From contig NZ_PZJU01000009.1 in assembly GCF_003206715.1 (NCBI RefSeq), positions 1 to 46,716 on the forward strand: a DNA stretch of 46,716 nt, read 5' to 3'. Source of the stretch: Salinicola peritrichatus. GTDB taxonomy: Bacteria > Pseudomonadota > Gammaproteobacteria > Pseudomonadales > Halomonadaceae. Below are positions 1 through 8,911 of the stretch, piece after piece. Every line of letters starts with the position of its first letter. Position 1 is the first letter of the stretch. The translations under genes and the position numbers were made by a program. The notes beneath the pieces were generated by a model. That model was not told where the DNA came from. It saw only the letters and a list, made by a program, of their open reading frames with translations, and searched no databases.

Positions 1-79
1 GCCTATGGGGTATAGGTGAGGATTCCGCGCACCGCGCAACGCAGCGATTCGCCTGTGCAGCCATTTATGCAGTGTTTTC

Positions 80-1879
80 CTAGTAGACGTCGCGTTGATA
101 GCGCCCCTCCTGCTGCAACCGGCGCAGATAATCGTCGGCACCCGCCTCGCCATGCCCGCCCTGCTCGCGGATGACGTCATGCAGCGCACGATGCACGTCC
201 GGGGCCATGCGCTCGGCATCGCCGCAGACGTAGACGTAGGCACCGGCTTCCAACCAGGCGTAGAGCGTTTCCGCCTGTTCCCGCAGCCGATCCTGGACGT
301 AGACCTTTTCCGCCTGGTCACGGGAGAACGCCACGTCCAGCCGATTCAGCAAGCCCTGCTGGCGCCATTTGAGCCACTCCGCCTGATACAGGAAATCGCT
401 GCGGAAATGACGGTCGCCGAAGAACAGCCAGTTATCGCCGCTGGCACCGCGCTCCTCGCGCTCCTGCAGAAAAGCGCGGAACGGCGCCACCCCGGTGCCC
501 GGCCCGATCATGATCAGCGGCGCGTCGTCATCGTCCGGCAACTTGAAATGCTTGTTGTGGTCGATGTAGATCGGCACGCGGTCGCCCGGGGCGACACGAT
601 CGGCCAGATAGGTCGTGGTGACGCCGTTGCGGGCACGGCCATGCGTCTCGTAACGCACCACGGCAACGGTCAGGTGAACCTCGTCGGGCAGCGCCAACTG
701 ACTCGAAGCGATCGAGTAGAGGCGCGGCGGCAGCTTGCGCAGCGCCGTGGCGAACTGGGCGGCATCGATGCCATCGACCGGGAACTGCTCGATCACGTCG
801 ATGATCTGGCGCCCCTGCAGCCAGTCGCGCAATTCGTCGCGGGCGTCTTCTCCCAGCAAACGGCGTAACTCAGGCGCCTGGGACCATTCGGCCCACTGTT
901 GGAGAAAAGGTCGCGTCAGCGTGGTGACCTCGAAATCCGTCAGCAGCGCGTCGCGCAGCACGCGTCCCTCGTCCAGGGGTGACTCGGCGTCGAGCTTGAG
1001 CGTCTCGATCAGTTCATCGATGTGGGCGGGATCGTTCTGCGGCACCACGCCGACCGCGTCTCCCGGCAGATACTCCAACCCCGAGTCCTCCAGCGACAGT
1101 TCGAGATGCAACGTCTGCTTGTCGGAGCCCCGGCCGTTGAGCGGCTGGACGGTCAGCACCTCGGCCAGGTAGGGATTTTTCTTGGAGTATTGCGATCCCG
1201 CCTGCTGGGGGGCCACGGCGCCACTTATCGATGCGGATTGGGTCGCCGGCGCCGCTAGGTCGTCCTCCAGAACCGCCAGCACCTCGTCGATCCAGCGCTC
1301 GGCGGTATCTTCGTAATCGACATCGCAGTCGACACGCGCGCGAATTCGCTCACCCCCGAGCTCGGCCAGTCGCGCATCGAACTCCTTGCCGGTCTGGCAG
1401 AAGTGCTCGTAGCTGGCATCGCCCAGTCCCAGCACGGCGAATTTCAGCCCCTCGAGCTTCGGCGCCTTGCGCCCCATCATCAGCTCGTGAAATTCGAGCG
1501 CCGTGTCGGGCGGGTCGCCATCCCCCTGGGTGCTGACCACGACCAGCAGACGCTCGGCGGCCTTCAGGCGCTTCTTGCCGCAGTCCGCCATGCTCAGTAG
1601 CTCGACCTCGAAACCCTTGGCCCCGGCGCGCTCCGCCGCCAGCTCCGCCACGCCCTCGGCATTGCCGGTCTGGCTGCCATAGAGCACCGTCAACATGGTC
1701 GAAGCGGCTGGCACCTGGGTGGCGACCGGCGACTCGGCGGCCTGCGCATTCAGGCCGGCCAGATAACCGCTCAGCCATTGGCGCTGCGCGTCATCGAGAT
1801 CCGCCAGTGCCTGCTGCACACGTCGAGCCTGATCGGCGCTCAACGGGCTATTGATATCGGTCAGCGGGATCGATGCCAT
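80..1879 (-). CDS. cysJ: Sulfite reductase [NADPH] flavoprotein alpha subunit
   Basis: Diflavin reductase of 599 aa that passes electrons from NADPH through FAD and FMN to the sulfite reductase hemoprotein (CysI) in assimilatory sulfate reduction, in the cytoplasm. An N-terminal flavodoxin domain carries YGSQTGNAEG near residue 65. The FAD domain has RLYSIASS near residue 387, the NADPH domain has GPGTGVAPFRAFLQER near residue 462, and the C-terminus ends in RYQRDVY, which is characteristic of CysJ. The frame is open 25 codons further upstream, but the ATG at 1879 is preceded by a GAGAGGG-like ribosome site and starts the usual N-terminus. No cysI lies within the window; the gene stands alone, as CysJ does in some marine gammaproteobacteria. 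Family assignment is firm; the electron partner is inferred. Confidence 0.95.
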   Translation of the reverse strand: MASIPLTDINSPLSADQARRVQQALADLDDAQRQWLSGYLAGLNAQAAESPVATQVPAASTMLTVLYGSQTGNAEGVAELAAERAGAKGFEVELLSMADCGKKRLKAAERLLVVVSTQGDGDPPDTALEFHELMMGRKAPKLEGLKFAVLGLGDASYEHFCQTGKEFDARLAELGGERIRARVDCDVDYEDTAERWIDEVLAVLEDDLAAPATQSASISGAVAPQQAGSQYSKKNPYLAEVLTVQPLNGRGSDKQTLHLELSLEDSGLEYLPGDAVGVVPQNDPAHIDELIETLKLDAESPLDEGRVLRDALLTDFEVTTLTRPFLQQWAEWSQAPELRRLLGEDARDELRDWLQGRQIIDVIEQFPVDGIDAAQFATALRKLPPRLYSIASSQLALPDEVHLTVAVVRYETHGRARNGVTTTYLADRVAPGDRVPIYIDHNKHFKLPDDDDAPLIMIGPGTGVAPFRAFLQEREERGASGDNWLFFGDRHFRSDFLYQAEWLKWRQQGLLNRLDVAFSRDQAEKVYVQDRLREQAETLYAWLEAGAYVYVCGDAERMAPDVHRALHDVIREQGGHGEAGADDYLRRLQQEGRYQRDVY

Positions 1880-2056
1880 ACCTACCCTCTCATCGGCGTG
1901 CGAATAAACTTCGCAAAACAACCATTCAGTGTTAGGGCGGAGAGCAAGAATCAAAAAGTTTAAAACGCACTGTCGTTATTCGATGAGGGCATGAAGCCTT
2001 CTCGAAACTTTCCATTCCCCGCATACTCGGGCTCTCATCGACCTATGGAAATGGAC

Positions 2057-2740
2057 ATGTCTTATCGGCTCTTCATTGCCAACAAGAACTACTCATCTTG
2101 GTCCATGCGGCCCTGGGTGCTACTCCGCGCGTTGGACATCCCGTTCGAGGAAGTGCTGACACCGTTCGAAGGCACCGGCAAACAGCGAGCCTTCACGCGC
2201 TTCTCACCTACCGCGAAGGTACCCTGCCTGCACGACGGCGAGCGGGTGGTCTGGGAGTCATTGGCGATTCTCGACGACATCGCCGAGGAGCACCCCTCCG
2301 CGTGGCCAGACGATCGCGCCGCCCGCGCCTGGGCCCGCAGCGCCAGTTCCGAGATGCATGCGGGCTTCACCGCGCTGCGCGACGAATGCTCGATGAACTG
2401 TGCCTTGACCATCGACCTGGGGGCGCCGAGCGATGGCTTGTCCAAGGATATCGAACGCCTCGACGCACTATGGACGGAGGGTCTGGAACGATTCGGAGGT
2501 CCGTGGTTGGCCGGCAACACCTTGACCATCGTCGACGCCATGTTCGCCCCGGTTGCCGTTCGCGTGCGCGGCTACGGCATCGTGCTGGGAGAGGAGTCGG
2601 CGGCTTATGCGGAACGTCTGCTGGCGCATCCGGCGGTTTCGGCATGGATCGAGCAAGGCATTGCCGAGCCGTGGATCGACGAACCGCACGAGACGGACTG
2701 TATCCGTGGTCGGCGAGTGATCGAGGATCGTCGGCGCTGA
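2057..2740 (+). CDS. Glutathione S-transferase family protein
   Basis: Cytosolic GST-like protein of 227 aa. The N-terminal thioredoxin-fold domain (about residues 1-80) opens with YRLFIANKNYSSWSMRPW. The SSWS stretch supplies the probable glutathione-activating serine, and VPCLHDGERVVWESLAIL matches the cis-proline/ES glutathione-binding loop. An all-helical C-terminal domain follows. The ATG at 2057 is preferred over in-frame starts upstream because it gives the standard N-terminus and has GGAA six bases before it. The gene is transcribed away from cysJ. The substrate is unknown; detoxification of electrophiles is the family role. Confidence 0.9.
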   Translation: MSYRLFIANKNYSSWSMRPWVLLRALDIPFEEVLTPFEGTGKQRAFTRFSPTAKVPCLHDGERVVWESLAILDDIAEEHPSAWPDDRAARAWARSASSEMHAGFTALRDECSMNCALTIDLGAPSDGLSKDIERLDALWTEGLERFGGPWLAGNTLTIVDAMFAPVAVRVRGYGIVLGEESAAYAERLLAHPAVSAWIEQGIAEPWIDEPHETDCIRGRRVIEDRRR

Positions 2741-2929
2741 ATCGCCAACCGCGTCATCTCAGCGCGTACCTATTGATGATCAGAGAATAAAAATCAAACA
2801 GCGCCTTCGGAGGTTGATCCAGCCATATTGTCGGTGCAACGGCTCAGCCATAGAATCGCGAGGGGCGAAGCGGACGCATGGTGGCTCGTCGTTTGCGGGC
2901 CGCTCGGCTCGCGCTGGGCCATGGAGTGA

Positions 2930-3778
2930 CTATTCGCCGTCCGGGAAATCCGCGCTGAGGGTCAGTTCCTTCCAAGTCTTGAAGTTTTCGTCCAGTTCGG
3001 CGAGGCGCTCCATCGCGCGGCCGTAGGCTTGCGCGCCAAGCAGCAGGCGCAGCGGCGGCTGTTCGGCCTCGAACACGGCGACCATCGCCTTGGCGGCGCG
3101 AGCCGGGTCGCCAGCCTGATGGCCAGAGCCAGACTTGATGGCCTGCCGGAAGGCGCCAGCCGTTGATGCGTAGTCGTCGATGACGGTGGCCGATTCGATG
3201 ACCGAGCGCCCGGCCCAGTCGGTGCGGAAGCCGCCCGGCTCGACAATGGTGACCTTGATGCCCAGCGGCTCGACTTCCTTGGCCAGCGCCTCGGAGATGG
3301 CCTCGACAGCGAACTTGGTCGCGTTGTAGTAACCCAGCGCCGGGTAGGCGATCAGTCCGCCGATGGAAGAGAAGTTGATGATATGGCCACGCTTGCGGGC
3401 GCGCATGCCGGGCAGCGCCTGGCGGATCAGCGAGGCCAGGCCGAACACGTTGGTCTCGAACTGGCGGCGGATTTCCTGGTCCTCGCCTTCCTCGATGCCC
3501 GAGAAATAACCATAGCCGGCGTTGTTGACCAGCACGTCGATGTGGCCGAAGCGGGCCTCGGCGGCGGCGATGGCCTGTTCGATCTGCGGCTGCTGATTGA
3601 CATCCAGCGCCACGGCCAGCGCGCGATCTTCGTTTCCGGCAACCAGGTCGGCGACGCTTTCAGCCTTGCGCGCGGTCACCACTGCGCGCCATCCCAGCGA
3701 CAGTACGAGCTTTGCGATTTCGCGGCCGAAGCCGGTGGAGCAGCCGGTGATGAACCAGACGGGTGTATCGTTGGACAT
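2930..3778 (-). CDS. Short-chain dehydrogenase/reductase (SDR), classical type
   Basis: NAD(P)-dependent oxidoreductase of 282 aa. The Rossmann glycine motif TGCSTGFG lies near residue 10, NNAG near residue 88, and the catalytic Ser...Tyr-x-x-x-Lys is visible as NFSSIGG followed by YYNATK. The layout matches classical SDRs that annotators usually call oxidoreductase/SDR family NAD(P)-dependent. The start at 3778 (MSNDTPVWFITG) has an AGAGGG ribosome site on its own strand; the frame stays open further upstream but without family similarity. It converges with the GST gene. The substrate cannot be read from the sequence. Confidence 0.92.
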   Translation of the reverse strand: MSNDTPVWFITGCSTGFGREIAKLVLSLGWRAVVTARKAESVADLVAGNEDRALAVALDVNQQPQIEQAIAAAEARFGHIDVLVNNAGYGYFSGIEEGEDQEIRRQFETNVFGLASLIRQALPGMRARKRGHIINFSSIGGLIAYPALGYYNATKFAVEAISEALAKEVEPLGIKVTIVEPGGFRTDWAGRSVIESATVIDDYASTAGAFRQAIKSGSGHQAGDPARAAKAMVAVFEAEQPPLRLLLGAQAYGRAMERLAELDENFKTWKELTLSADFPDGE

Positions 3779-4189
3779 GGAGGATGCCCTCTGTGAATGC
3801 TGAGAGTTGGCCTTTAACTGCGAGAGCGTCAACGTTAGTTGAGTACGCAATCCTTGGAGATGGCACGAAAGATCGCTACGAGGATAAGTCTAGGAATATC
3901 GATAGGGCTTGTTAATGACTCAAACCCGATAGCAGCTATGAAAAATGCTCACGAATATGGCTGTGATACCGCTATTCAGGCGAAAGCCATCGCCGCCACC
4001 CCTGGCTGGTTCGACATCCGTGACTGATCACCACCCGTCTGGATTTCCAGGCCAACATGACGGCGCCCGAATTGCGCCGGCTCCTCGGACTTGCCCCGGA
4101 GGCCTGAGTCGACCCACGATGGGAGCGATAGGCCGTATCGATCAACTCGCGATGCGGCATACCATTCCCAGAACTGATAGGAGACCCGC
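3779..4189. other. Gene-free stretch between two oxidoreductases, with a possible gene remnant
   Basis: This 411-base interval has no convincing complete gene. From 4024 to about 4107 on the plus strand there is a short coding-like stretch (LITTRLDFQANMTAPELRRL, then a few residues and a stop) that opens directly after an in-frame stop. It looks like the 3' end of a lost gene, but the family was not recognised. A small inverted repeat, CGATA-ggccg-TATCG (4126-4140), lies just upstream of the next gene and could be an operator. Promoters for the two flanking genes must also lie here; no good -35/-10 pair stands out. Confidence 0.4.
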
Positions 4190-4846
4190 ATGTCGAAAGT
4201 CTTTCTGATGGGCGCTACCGGAGGCGTCGGGCATCGCCTTGGCCCATTGCTGCGGCAGACAGGGCATGAGGTGGTCGGCCTGCACCGCAAGCCCGAGCAG
4301 GCACAGGCGCTCAGCGATGCCGGCGTGGCGCCGGTGCTCGGCGACATCATCACGATGAGCGTCGACGATCTGGTCGAAGCCGCGCACGGCTGCGACATCA
4401 TCGTGTTTTCCGCCGGGGCGGCGGGTAGTGGCCTGGAGCGCACCACCGCGATAGACGGCGACGGCCCTGGCCACGCCATCGAAGCGGCGAAGCACCTGGG
4501 CATCTCGCGCTTCTATCTGGTCTCGGCCTTTCCCGAATCGGCTCGCGAGAAGCCGCGCAACGAGCGTTTCGAGCATTACATGCGGGAGAAGAAACGCGCC
4601 GATGTCGACGTGGCCCGCTCCGGCCTGGACTGGGTGATCGTGCGTCCTGGCACGCTGCAGCACGAGGACGGCGATGGCCGAGTGAGCCTGGGACCGGCGA
4701 TACCCTACGGCCCGGTCGCCCGCGGCAACGTGGCGCGAGTGCTGTCTGCCCTGATCGACCGGCCCGAGATCCGCCGCGAGATTTTCGAGCTGACCGACGG
4801 CCCGATGCCGGTGGCCGAGGCGGTCGCCGCGCTGGTGCGGGATTGA
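4190..4846 (+). CDS. NAD(P)H-binding atypical SDR protein
   Basis: Protein of 218 aa from the atypical/extended SDR group with an NAD(P)H-binding domain (YwnB/YhfK-like). It begins MSKVFLMGATGGVGHRLG, a GxxGxxG dinucleotide-binding loop, with R/K residues after the second strand suggesting NADP(H). The middle has the VRPGTL segment typical of this group, and there is no classical YxxxK catalytic pair. Members often act as flavin/quinone-type reductases or redox sensors, so an enzymatic function is not assured. AGGAG at 4178-4182 supports the start. Confidence 0.88.
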   Translation: MSKVFLMGATGGVGHRLGPLLRQTGHEVVGLHRKPEQAQALSDAGVAPVLGDIITMSVDDLVEAAHGCDIIVFSAGAAGSGLERTTAIDGDGPGHAIEAAKHLGISRFYLVSAFPESAREKPRNERFEHYMREKKRADVDVARSGLDWVIVRPGTLQHEDGDGRVSLGPAIPYGPVARGNVARVLSALIDRPEIRREIFELTDGPMPVAEAVAALVRD

Positions 4847-5033
4847 GCCAAGGGAGGCGAGCAAATACGCCTTGCGGGTTCAGGGCAAGTCCAACGAAAT
4901 CGATCGATTTTTCGGATTCCTCGACGGTATTCATGAATTTTTCGCATGACTGTAAACGAAGGGAGTGGGCTAATCAGCACGGCATCCGTCGCCTAGAATA
5001 GGCCGCATCGACGCATTGGAGCGGAATATTCGC

Positions 5034-6137
5034 ATGAGCGAGCACAATGACGCCATCGGCATACCGATCGAGCGCGAAGTGCTGGATATCGGACGCCGTC
5101 ACCTGCTGAAGATGGCCGGCATTGGTATGGCCGCCATCGGGGCCGGGACGTTTTTCAACATTTCCAACGTGGAGGCTCAGAATATGTCATCCGAATGGGA
5201 CAAGGTTTTCCCCGAGAGCGATAAGGTCGATCACCGCAAGGTTAGTTTCAAGAACCGCTACGGCATCACCCTCGCGGGTGATCTGTATTCGCCGAAGAAC
5301 GCCAGCGACAAGCTGGCGGCCATTGCCGTCAGCGGTCCCTATGGTGCCGTGAAGGAACAGTCGTCGGGCCTATACGCACAGACCATGGCCGAGCGCGGCT
5401 TCATCACCCTGGCGTTCGATCCATCCTACACCGGGGAGAGCGGCGGCGAGCCGCGCAACGTCTCCTCGCCGGACATCAATACCGAGGACTTCAGCGCGGC
5501 AGTCGATTTTCTCGGCCTGCAACCTTCCGTCGATCGCGAGCGCATCGGCATCATTGGCATCTGCGGCTTCGGCGGCATGGCGCTAAACGCGGTGGCCGTG
5601 GACAAGCGGGTCAAGGCAGTGGTTGCCAGCACCATGTACGACATGAGCCGGGTATTCTCCAAGGGCTACAACGACAGCGTGACCCTCGAACAGCGCACCC
5701 AGGCGTTGGAGCAACTGGGCCAGCAGCGCTGGCTGGATGCGGAAAAGGGAACGCCGGCCTACGGCCCGCGAATGAATGAACTTCAGGGCGGCGAGGCACA
5801 GTTCCTGGTCGACTACCACGACTACTACCGCACCCCGCGCGGTTTCCACCCGCGCGCGCTCAACTCGAACGGTTCGTGGACGATCACCAACCCGCTGTCG
5901 TTCATGAACATGCCGCTTCTGACCTACATCGCGGAAATCTCGCCGCGCCCGGTGCTGTTCATCCATGGCGAGAACGCGCACTCGCGCTACTTCAGCGAAA
6001 CCGCTTACGCCAACGCGGCGGAACCGAAGGAGCTGATGATCATCCCCGGTGCCAACCACACCGATCTGTACGATCGCACGGACGTGATCCCGTTCGACAA
6101 ACTGACCAGCTTCTTCGAGCAGCATCTAGTCGCGTAG
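5034..6137 (+). CDS. Tat-exported alpha/beta hydrolase (YcjY/dienelactone-hydrolase-like)
   Basis: Hydrolase of 367 aa. A twin-arginine segment (GRRHLLKMAG near residue 25) followed by an alanine/glycine-rich hydrophobic stretch and VEA predicts Tat export. The alpha/beta-hydrolase core has a nucleophile elbow GICGFGG in which cysteine replaces the usual serine, as in dienelactone hydrolase-like enzymes. A candidate acid lies near GENAHSRYF and the catalytic histidine in NHTDLYD near the C-terminus. The ATG at 5034 is chosen over a TTG at 5016 because GGAA sits seven bases before it. The last 12 bases overlap the end of the convergent MFS gene. Substrate unknown. A TAGAAT -10-like box lies at 4994. 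Confidence 0.85.
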   Translation: MSEHNDAIGIPIEREVLDIGRRHLLKMAGIGMAAIGAGTFFNISNVEAQNMSSEWDKVFPESDKVDHRKVSFKNRYGITLAGDLYSPKNASDKLAAIAVSGPYGAVKEQSSGLYAQTMAERGFITLAFDPSYTGESGGEPRNVSSPDINTEDFSAAVDFLGLQPSVDRERIGIIGICGFGGMALNAVAVDKRVKAVVASTMYDMSRVFSKGYNDSVTLEQRTQALEQLGQQRWLDAEKGTPAYGPRMNELQGGEAQFLVDYHDYYRTPRGFHPRALNSNGSWTITNPLSFMNMPLLTYIAEISPRPVLFIHGENAHSRYFSETAYANAAEPKELMIIPGANHTDLYDRTDVIPFDKLTSFFEQHLVA

Positions 6138-7400
6138 GGCATGTGCTGGAGCCGGTACCATCGTGTGCAGGCTCCGAGCGCCGACCACCATCCAACCCAG
6201 CGCCGCCAGTTGCAACCCTACCAGCCCCAGCAAGGCGAGCCGGTGTGCGCCTGCAGGCGCCATCTCACCCATCAGGTCGACGATCAGCCCGATACCTCCT
6301 TGGAACAGGGCACCGCAGGCGACGCCACAAAAGTTCAATAACGCGATCGCGCTACCCGAGACGCCAGGCGATACCAGACGCGTCAGCAGTGCATAACCCA
6401 GAATCGGTCCCGCTGTCAGCGCGCCCCAGGCTGCCCATGCCATGCCGTGGAACCCCGGCGGATGGATCAGCAGGCAAACCTGAGTCCCGATGAAGACGGC
6501 GCAGAGCAACGTCGTCAGGCGAAAAAGCGCTCGGTCACGACGCGCCAGCCGATCGGCGACGGTACCGAAGCCTAGCTGGCCGACGACGATCGACAGCGCC
6601 ATCCCGGTCAGCACCGCTGCCGCTTGCGTATCCGACCGGCCCGCGACCTGGCGTAGCCATTCGCCGGCCCATAGCCCTTGATAGGCGATCCACATGCCTT
6701 GGGTAACAAAGGAAAGTGGCGCCACCACCCTGAATGGCCGGCTCCGCACCACGCCGAGCATGCCGTCGATCTGATCTTGCCAGGCGGTTTCCTTCTCACG
6801 CGACTCATGGGGATGTCGGGGAACGGCCAACAACATGACGACCGCAAGCACCGCGATCCCAATGGCGAGAGCGGCAAAGAGCCACCGCCACGAGAGCGCC
6901 GCCAGTACCGCCTCGGTCGGCCAGGTGGCGATCAGCGAACCGAGACTGGCCAAGCCGATCGTCACGGCATTGACGAGTGGCAGGCGCTCGGCCGGCCACC
7001 ACAGCGCATTCGCCTTGTAGGCCCCGGTCCAGCAGGCACAGAGGCCGATGCCCATCACGAAACGGGCCAGCACGAGCTGTAGCAGACCGTCGGCCACGGC
7101 AAACCCGCCAGCGGCGATCGCGGCAAGCCCCATGGTCGCGACGACGACTCGCTTGGGACCGTAGCGATCGAGCAATACCCCGACAATGAGTTGAGACCCG
7201 GCCAGCGACGTTAGAAAAGCAGCCGTCAGCACACCGAGATCGAAAGCCGTGAAGGCAAATTCCCGGCGCAGGTGGGGCGCGAGAACGCCGTTGACGTTGC
7301 GCACCAGTTCGGAAACCAGATAAGCGAGGGTAAACGACAGCAGTACCTTCCTTGCCGTCGCACGGGCCGGCGGCGTACGCGCTGCGGCGCGTCGGCTCAA
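6126..7400 (-). CDS. MFS transporter
   Basis: Major facilitator superfamily permease of 424 aa with about 12 hydrophobic helices. The conserved inter-helix 2-3 loop is recognisable as LLDRYGPKRV, and a matching motif, GTVADRLARRDR, occurs in the second half. The only usable start is a TTG at 7400, and the first roughly 18 residues (SRRAAARTPPARATARK) do not look like a normal MFS leader. Real similarity seems to begin at KVLLSFTLAYLVSELVRN. Those first codons are the antisense of the helix-turn-helix of the neighbouring LysR gene, so the two genes appear to have been fused by a deletion. Substrate unknown. Confidence 0.85.
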   Translation of the reverse strand: MSRRAAARTPPARATARKVLLSFTLAYLVSELVRNVNGVLAPHLRREFAFTAFDLGVLTAAFLTSLAGSQLIVGVLLDRYGPKRVVVATMGLAAIAAGGFAVADGLLQLVLARFVMGIGLCACWTGAYKANALWWPAERLPLVNAVTIGLASLGSLIATWPTEAVLAALSWRWLFAALAIGIAVLAVVMLLAVPRHPHESREKETAWQDQIDGMLGVVRSRPFRVVAPLSFVTQGMWIAYQGLWAGEWLRQVAGRSDTQAAAVLTGMALSIVVGQLGFGTVADRLARRDRALFRLTTLLCAVFIGTQVCLLIHPPGFHGMAWAAWGALTAGPILGYALLTRLVSPGVSGSAIALLNFCGVACGALFQGGIGLIVDLMGEMAPAGAHRLALLGLVGLQLAALGWMVVGARSLHTMVPAPAHALRD

Positions 7401-7401
7401 C

Positions 7402-8178
7402 GTGACCGACTCCGCCGTCAGCCATCAGTTGAGAAAGCTCGAGGACCATCTGCGCGCGCCGCTGGTCGAGCGCCAAGGTCGAGGTATTCGATTGACGGGG
7501 GCAGGCCGGCGCTACGCCGATCAACTCGCCGCGCCGCTGACCGAGATCGCCGGCCTGACCGAGCGCCTGTTCGGCGCCTCGCGGGGAACCGGCGTCACGC
7601 TAACCGTGGGTCCGGTGGTCGCTTCGCTGGGCTTGATTCCTTTCGTGGCCGGGCTGGAGAGCGACCATCCAGACCTCGTACTGCAATTGATCACGACTAC
7701 CCGCCTGCTGGATCTGGATGCCATGGGCATCGACCTGGCACTACGCTACGAGCGCAAACCGGTCACGGAGGGTGATCCTCTCTCCTTTCCCGAATACGCC
7801 TTCCCGGTATGCACGCCAGAACTCGCTCGGCATGGCGCCGAGCAGACACTGAAGCAGCGACGCCTGCTGAACGCCGCTCACGCCGACGACTGGCAGCGCT
7901 GGGTGGTGGCCACCGGCCGTGAACTCGCGCCCGCCCCACGGGAGATGCGCCTGGATACCTCGGAGATGGTCATGAATGCGGCGCTCAGAGGCATGGGGGT
8001 AACCATTGGCCGCACGCCGCTGGTCAACGACGCCCTTCTGAACGGACAACTGGTCGCCCCGTTCGGCACCGCCACACCGGGAGAAGGGAGTTACCGCATC
8101 GTCACCTCGTCTCGCCATCCGGACGACAAGGTACAAGCCGTGATTCGATGGCTCGGTAACCTGCTCGGCAGGCCGTAG
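7402..8178 (+). CDS. LysR-family regulator, missing its normal N-terminus
   Basis: LysR-type regulator with the C-terminal effector-binding domain intact, 258 aa from the first possible start (GTG at 7402). The recognisable HTH does not start there. The same frame upstream, from 7324, reads STFLAVARAGGVRAAARRLN directly before VTDSAVSHQLRKLE, which matches the spacing of the LysR HTH exactly. That stretch contains no ATG, GTG, TTG or CTG and is closed by a TAA at 7321. It lies antisense inside the start of the MFS gene. The gene has therefore probably lost its first codons and promoter. From the GTG it would lack the first HTH helix and may not bind DNA. Confidence 0.72.
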   Translation: MTDSAVSHQLRKLEDHLRAPLVERQGRGIRLTGAGRRYADQLAAPLTEIAGLTERLFGASRGTGVTLTVGPVVASLGLIPFVAGLESDHPDLVLQLITTTRLLDLDAMGIDLALRYERKPVTEGDPLSFPEYAFPVCTPELARHGAEQTLKQRRLLNAAHADDWQRWVVATGRELAPAPREMRLDTSEMVMNAALRGMGVTIGRTPLVNDALLNGQLVAPFGTATPGEGSYRIVTSSRHPDDKVQAVIRWLGNLLGRP

Positions 8179-8186
8179 TCCATCGT

Positions 8187-8714
8187 CTAGGCCCTGTTGA
8201 CACTCTGCCCGCGACCGCGCCGGAGCCGCCAGATCGTCAAGAGGTTGGTGCCCAGCGCCAGGAGCTCGGCGATGATGCCGCCGATCGAGCCGATCAACAG
8301 GTTGTTGGTGAGCCACGCCAGAGCCGCGCCGGCCAGCATCAGCCGCATGGGAATGCCGCGCAGCATGAACATGCCGAAGGTGCCGAACACGCCGGCCGCC
8401 AGCGGCCAGAGATCGGCGGGCTCGGATGCGGTCACCAGCGCGACGATGACGTTCACCGCCAGCACCGGCAGCATTACGCTCCAGCGCCCCTTGAAGCGTC
8501 GCGCCAGCAGAATTCGCGCGATGACCAGCAGAGAGATACCGGCGGCCGTCCATTGCATGAATAACGCAAAATGCGTCGCGAAGGCGACATTGGCGAAGAT
8601 CAGATGGACCAGCAGTCGGTCGTCCTGGCGGCTGGCGAAGGCGATCATGATGAAGCCGAGTGCGACCAGGCCGCCCAACTGGCCGGCCAGCCAGGTCGTG
8701 CTGTACGCGTCCAT
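8187..8714 (-). CDS. YgjV-family inner membrane protein
   Basis: Protein of 175 aa, almost entirely hydrophobic with about five to six membrane helices. The order of segments resembles the bacterial inner-membrane family Imp-YgjV: an N-terminal helix, then a SRQDDRLLVHLIFANVAFA segment, and a short basic tail. The family has no established biochemical role. The gene ends nine bases after the stop of the convergent LysR gene. Confidence 0.75.
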   Translation of the reverse strand: MDAYSTTWLAGQLGGLVALGFIMIAFASRQDDRLLVHLIFANVAFATHFALFMQWTAAGISLLVIARILLARRFKGRWSVMLPVLAVNVIVALVTASEPADLWPLAAGVFGTFGMFMLRGIPMRLMLAGAALAWLTNNLLIGSIGGIIAELLALGTNLLTIWRLRRGRGQSVNRA

Positions 8715-8911
8715 GCGACTCCTGCAAGTGGAAAGAGGCTGTCGAGAGCGCTCAGCTTAGGGGGTGTTGGGCAGACTTTCAGCCATCGCAGGAAAAATTA
8801 GAAAGCTACGGAACATGGCATGCATTCGGGGCTTCCCTCGCCTGCTAGACTTCCTGTCTCGGGCTTCATCGTTTATCTCAAATTCCGGACAACCGCCCAC
8901 AAGGAGCAATC

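Noticed and set aside
7741-8727. 328-codon minus-strand frame covering YgjV and part of the LysR gene
   Set aside because: It lies in the wrong phase across two genes with clear family features and has no coherent domain.
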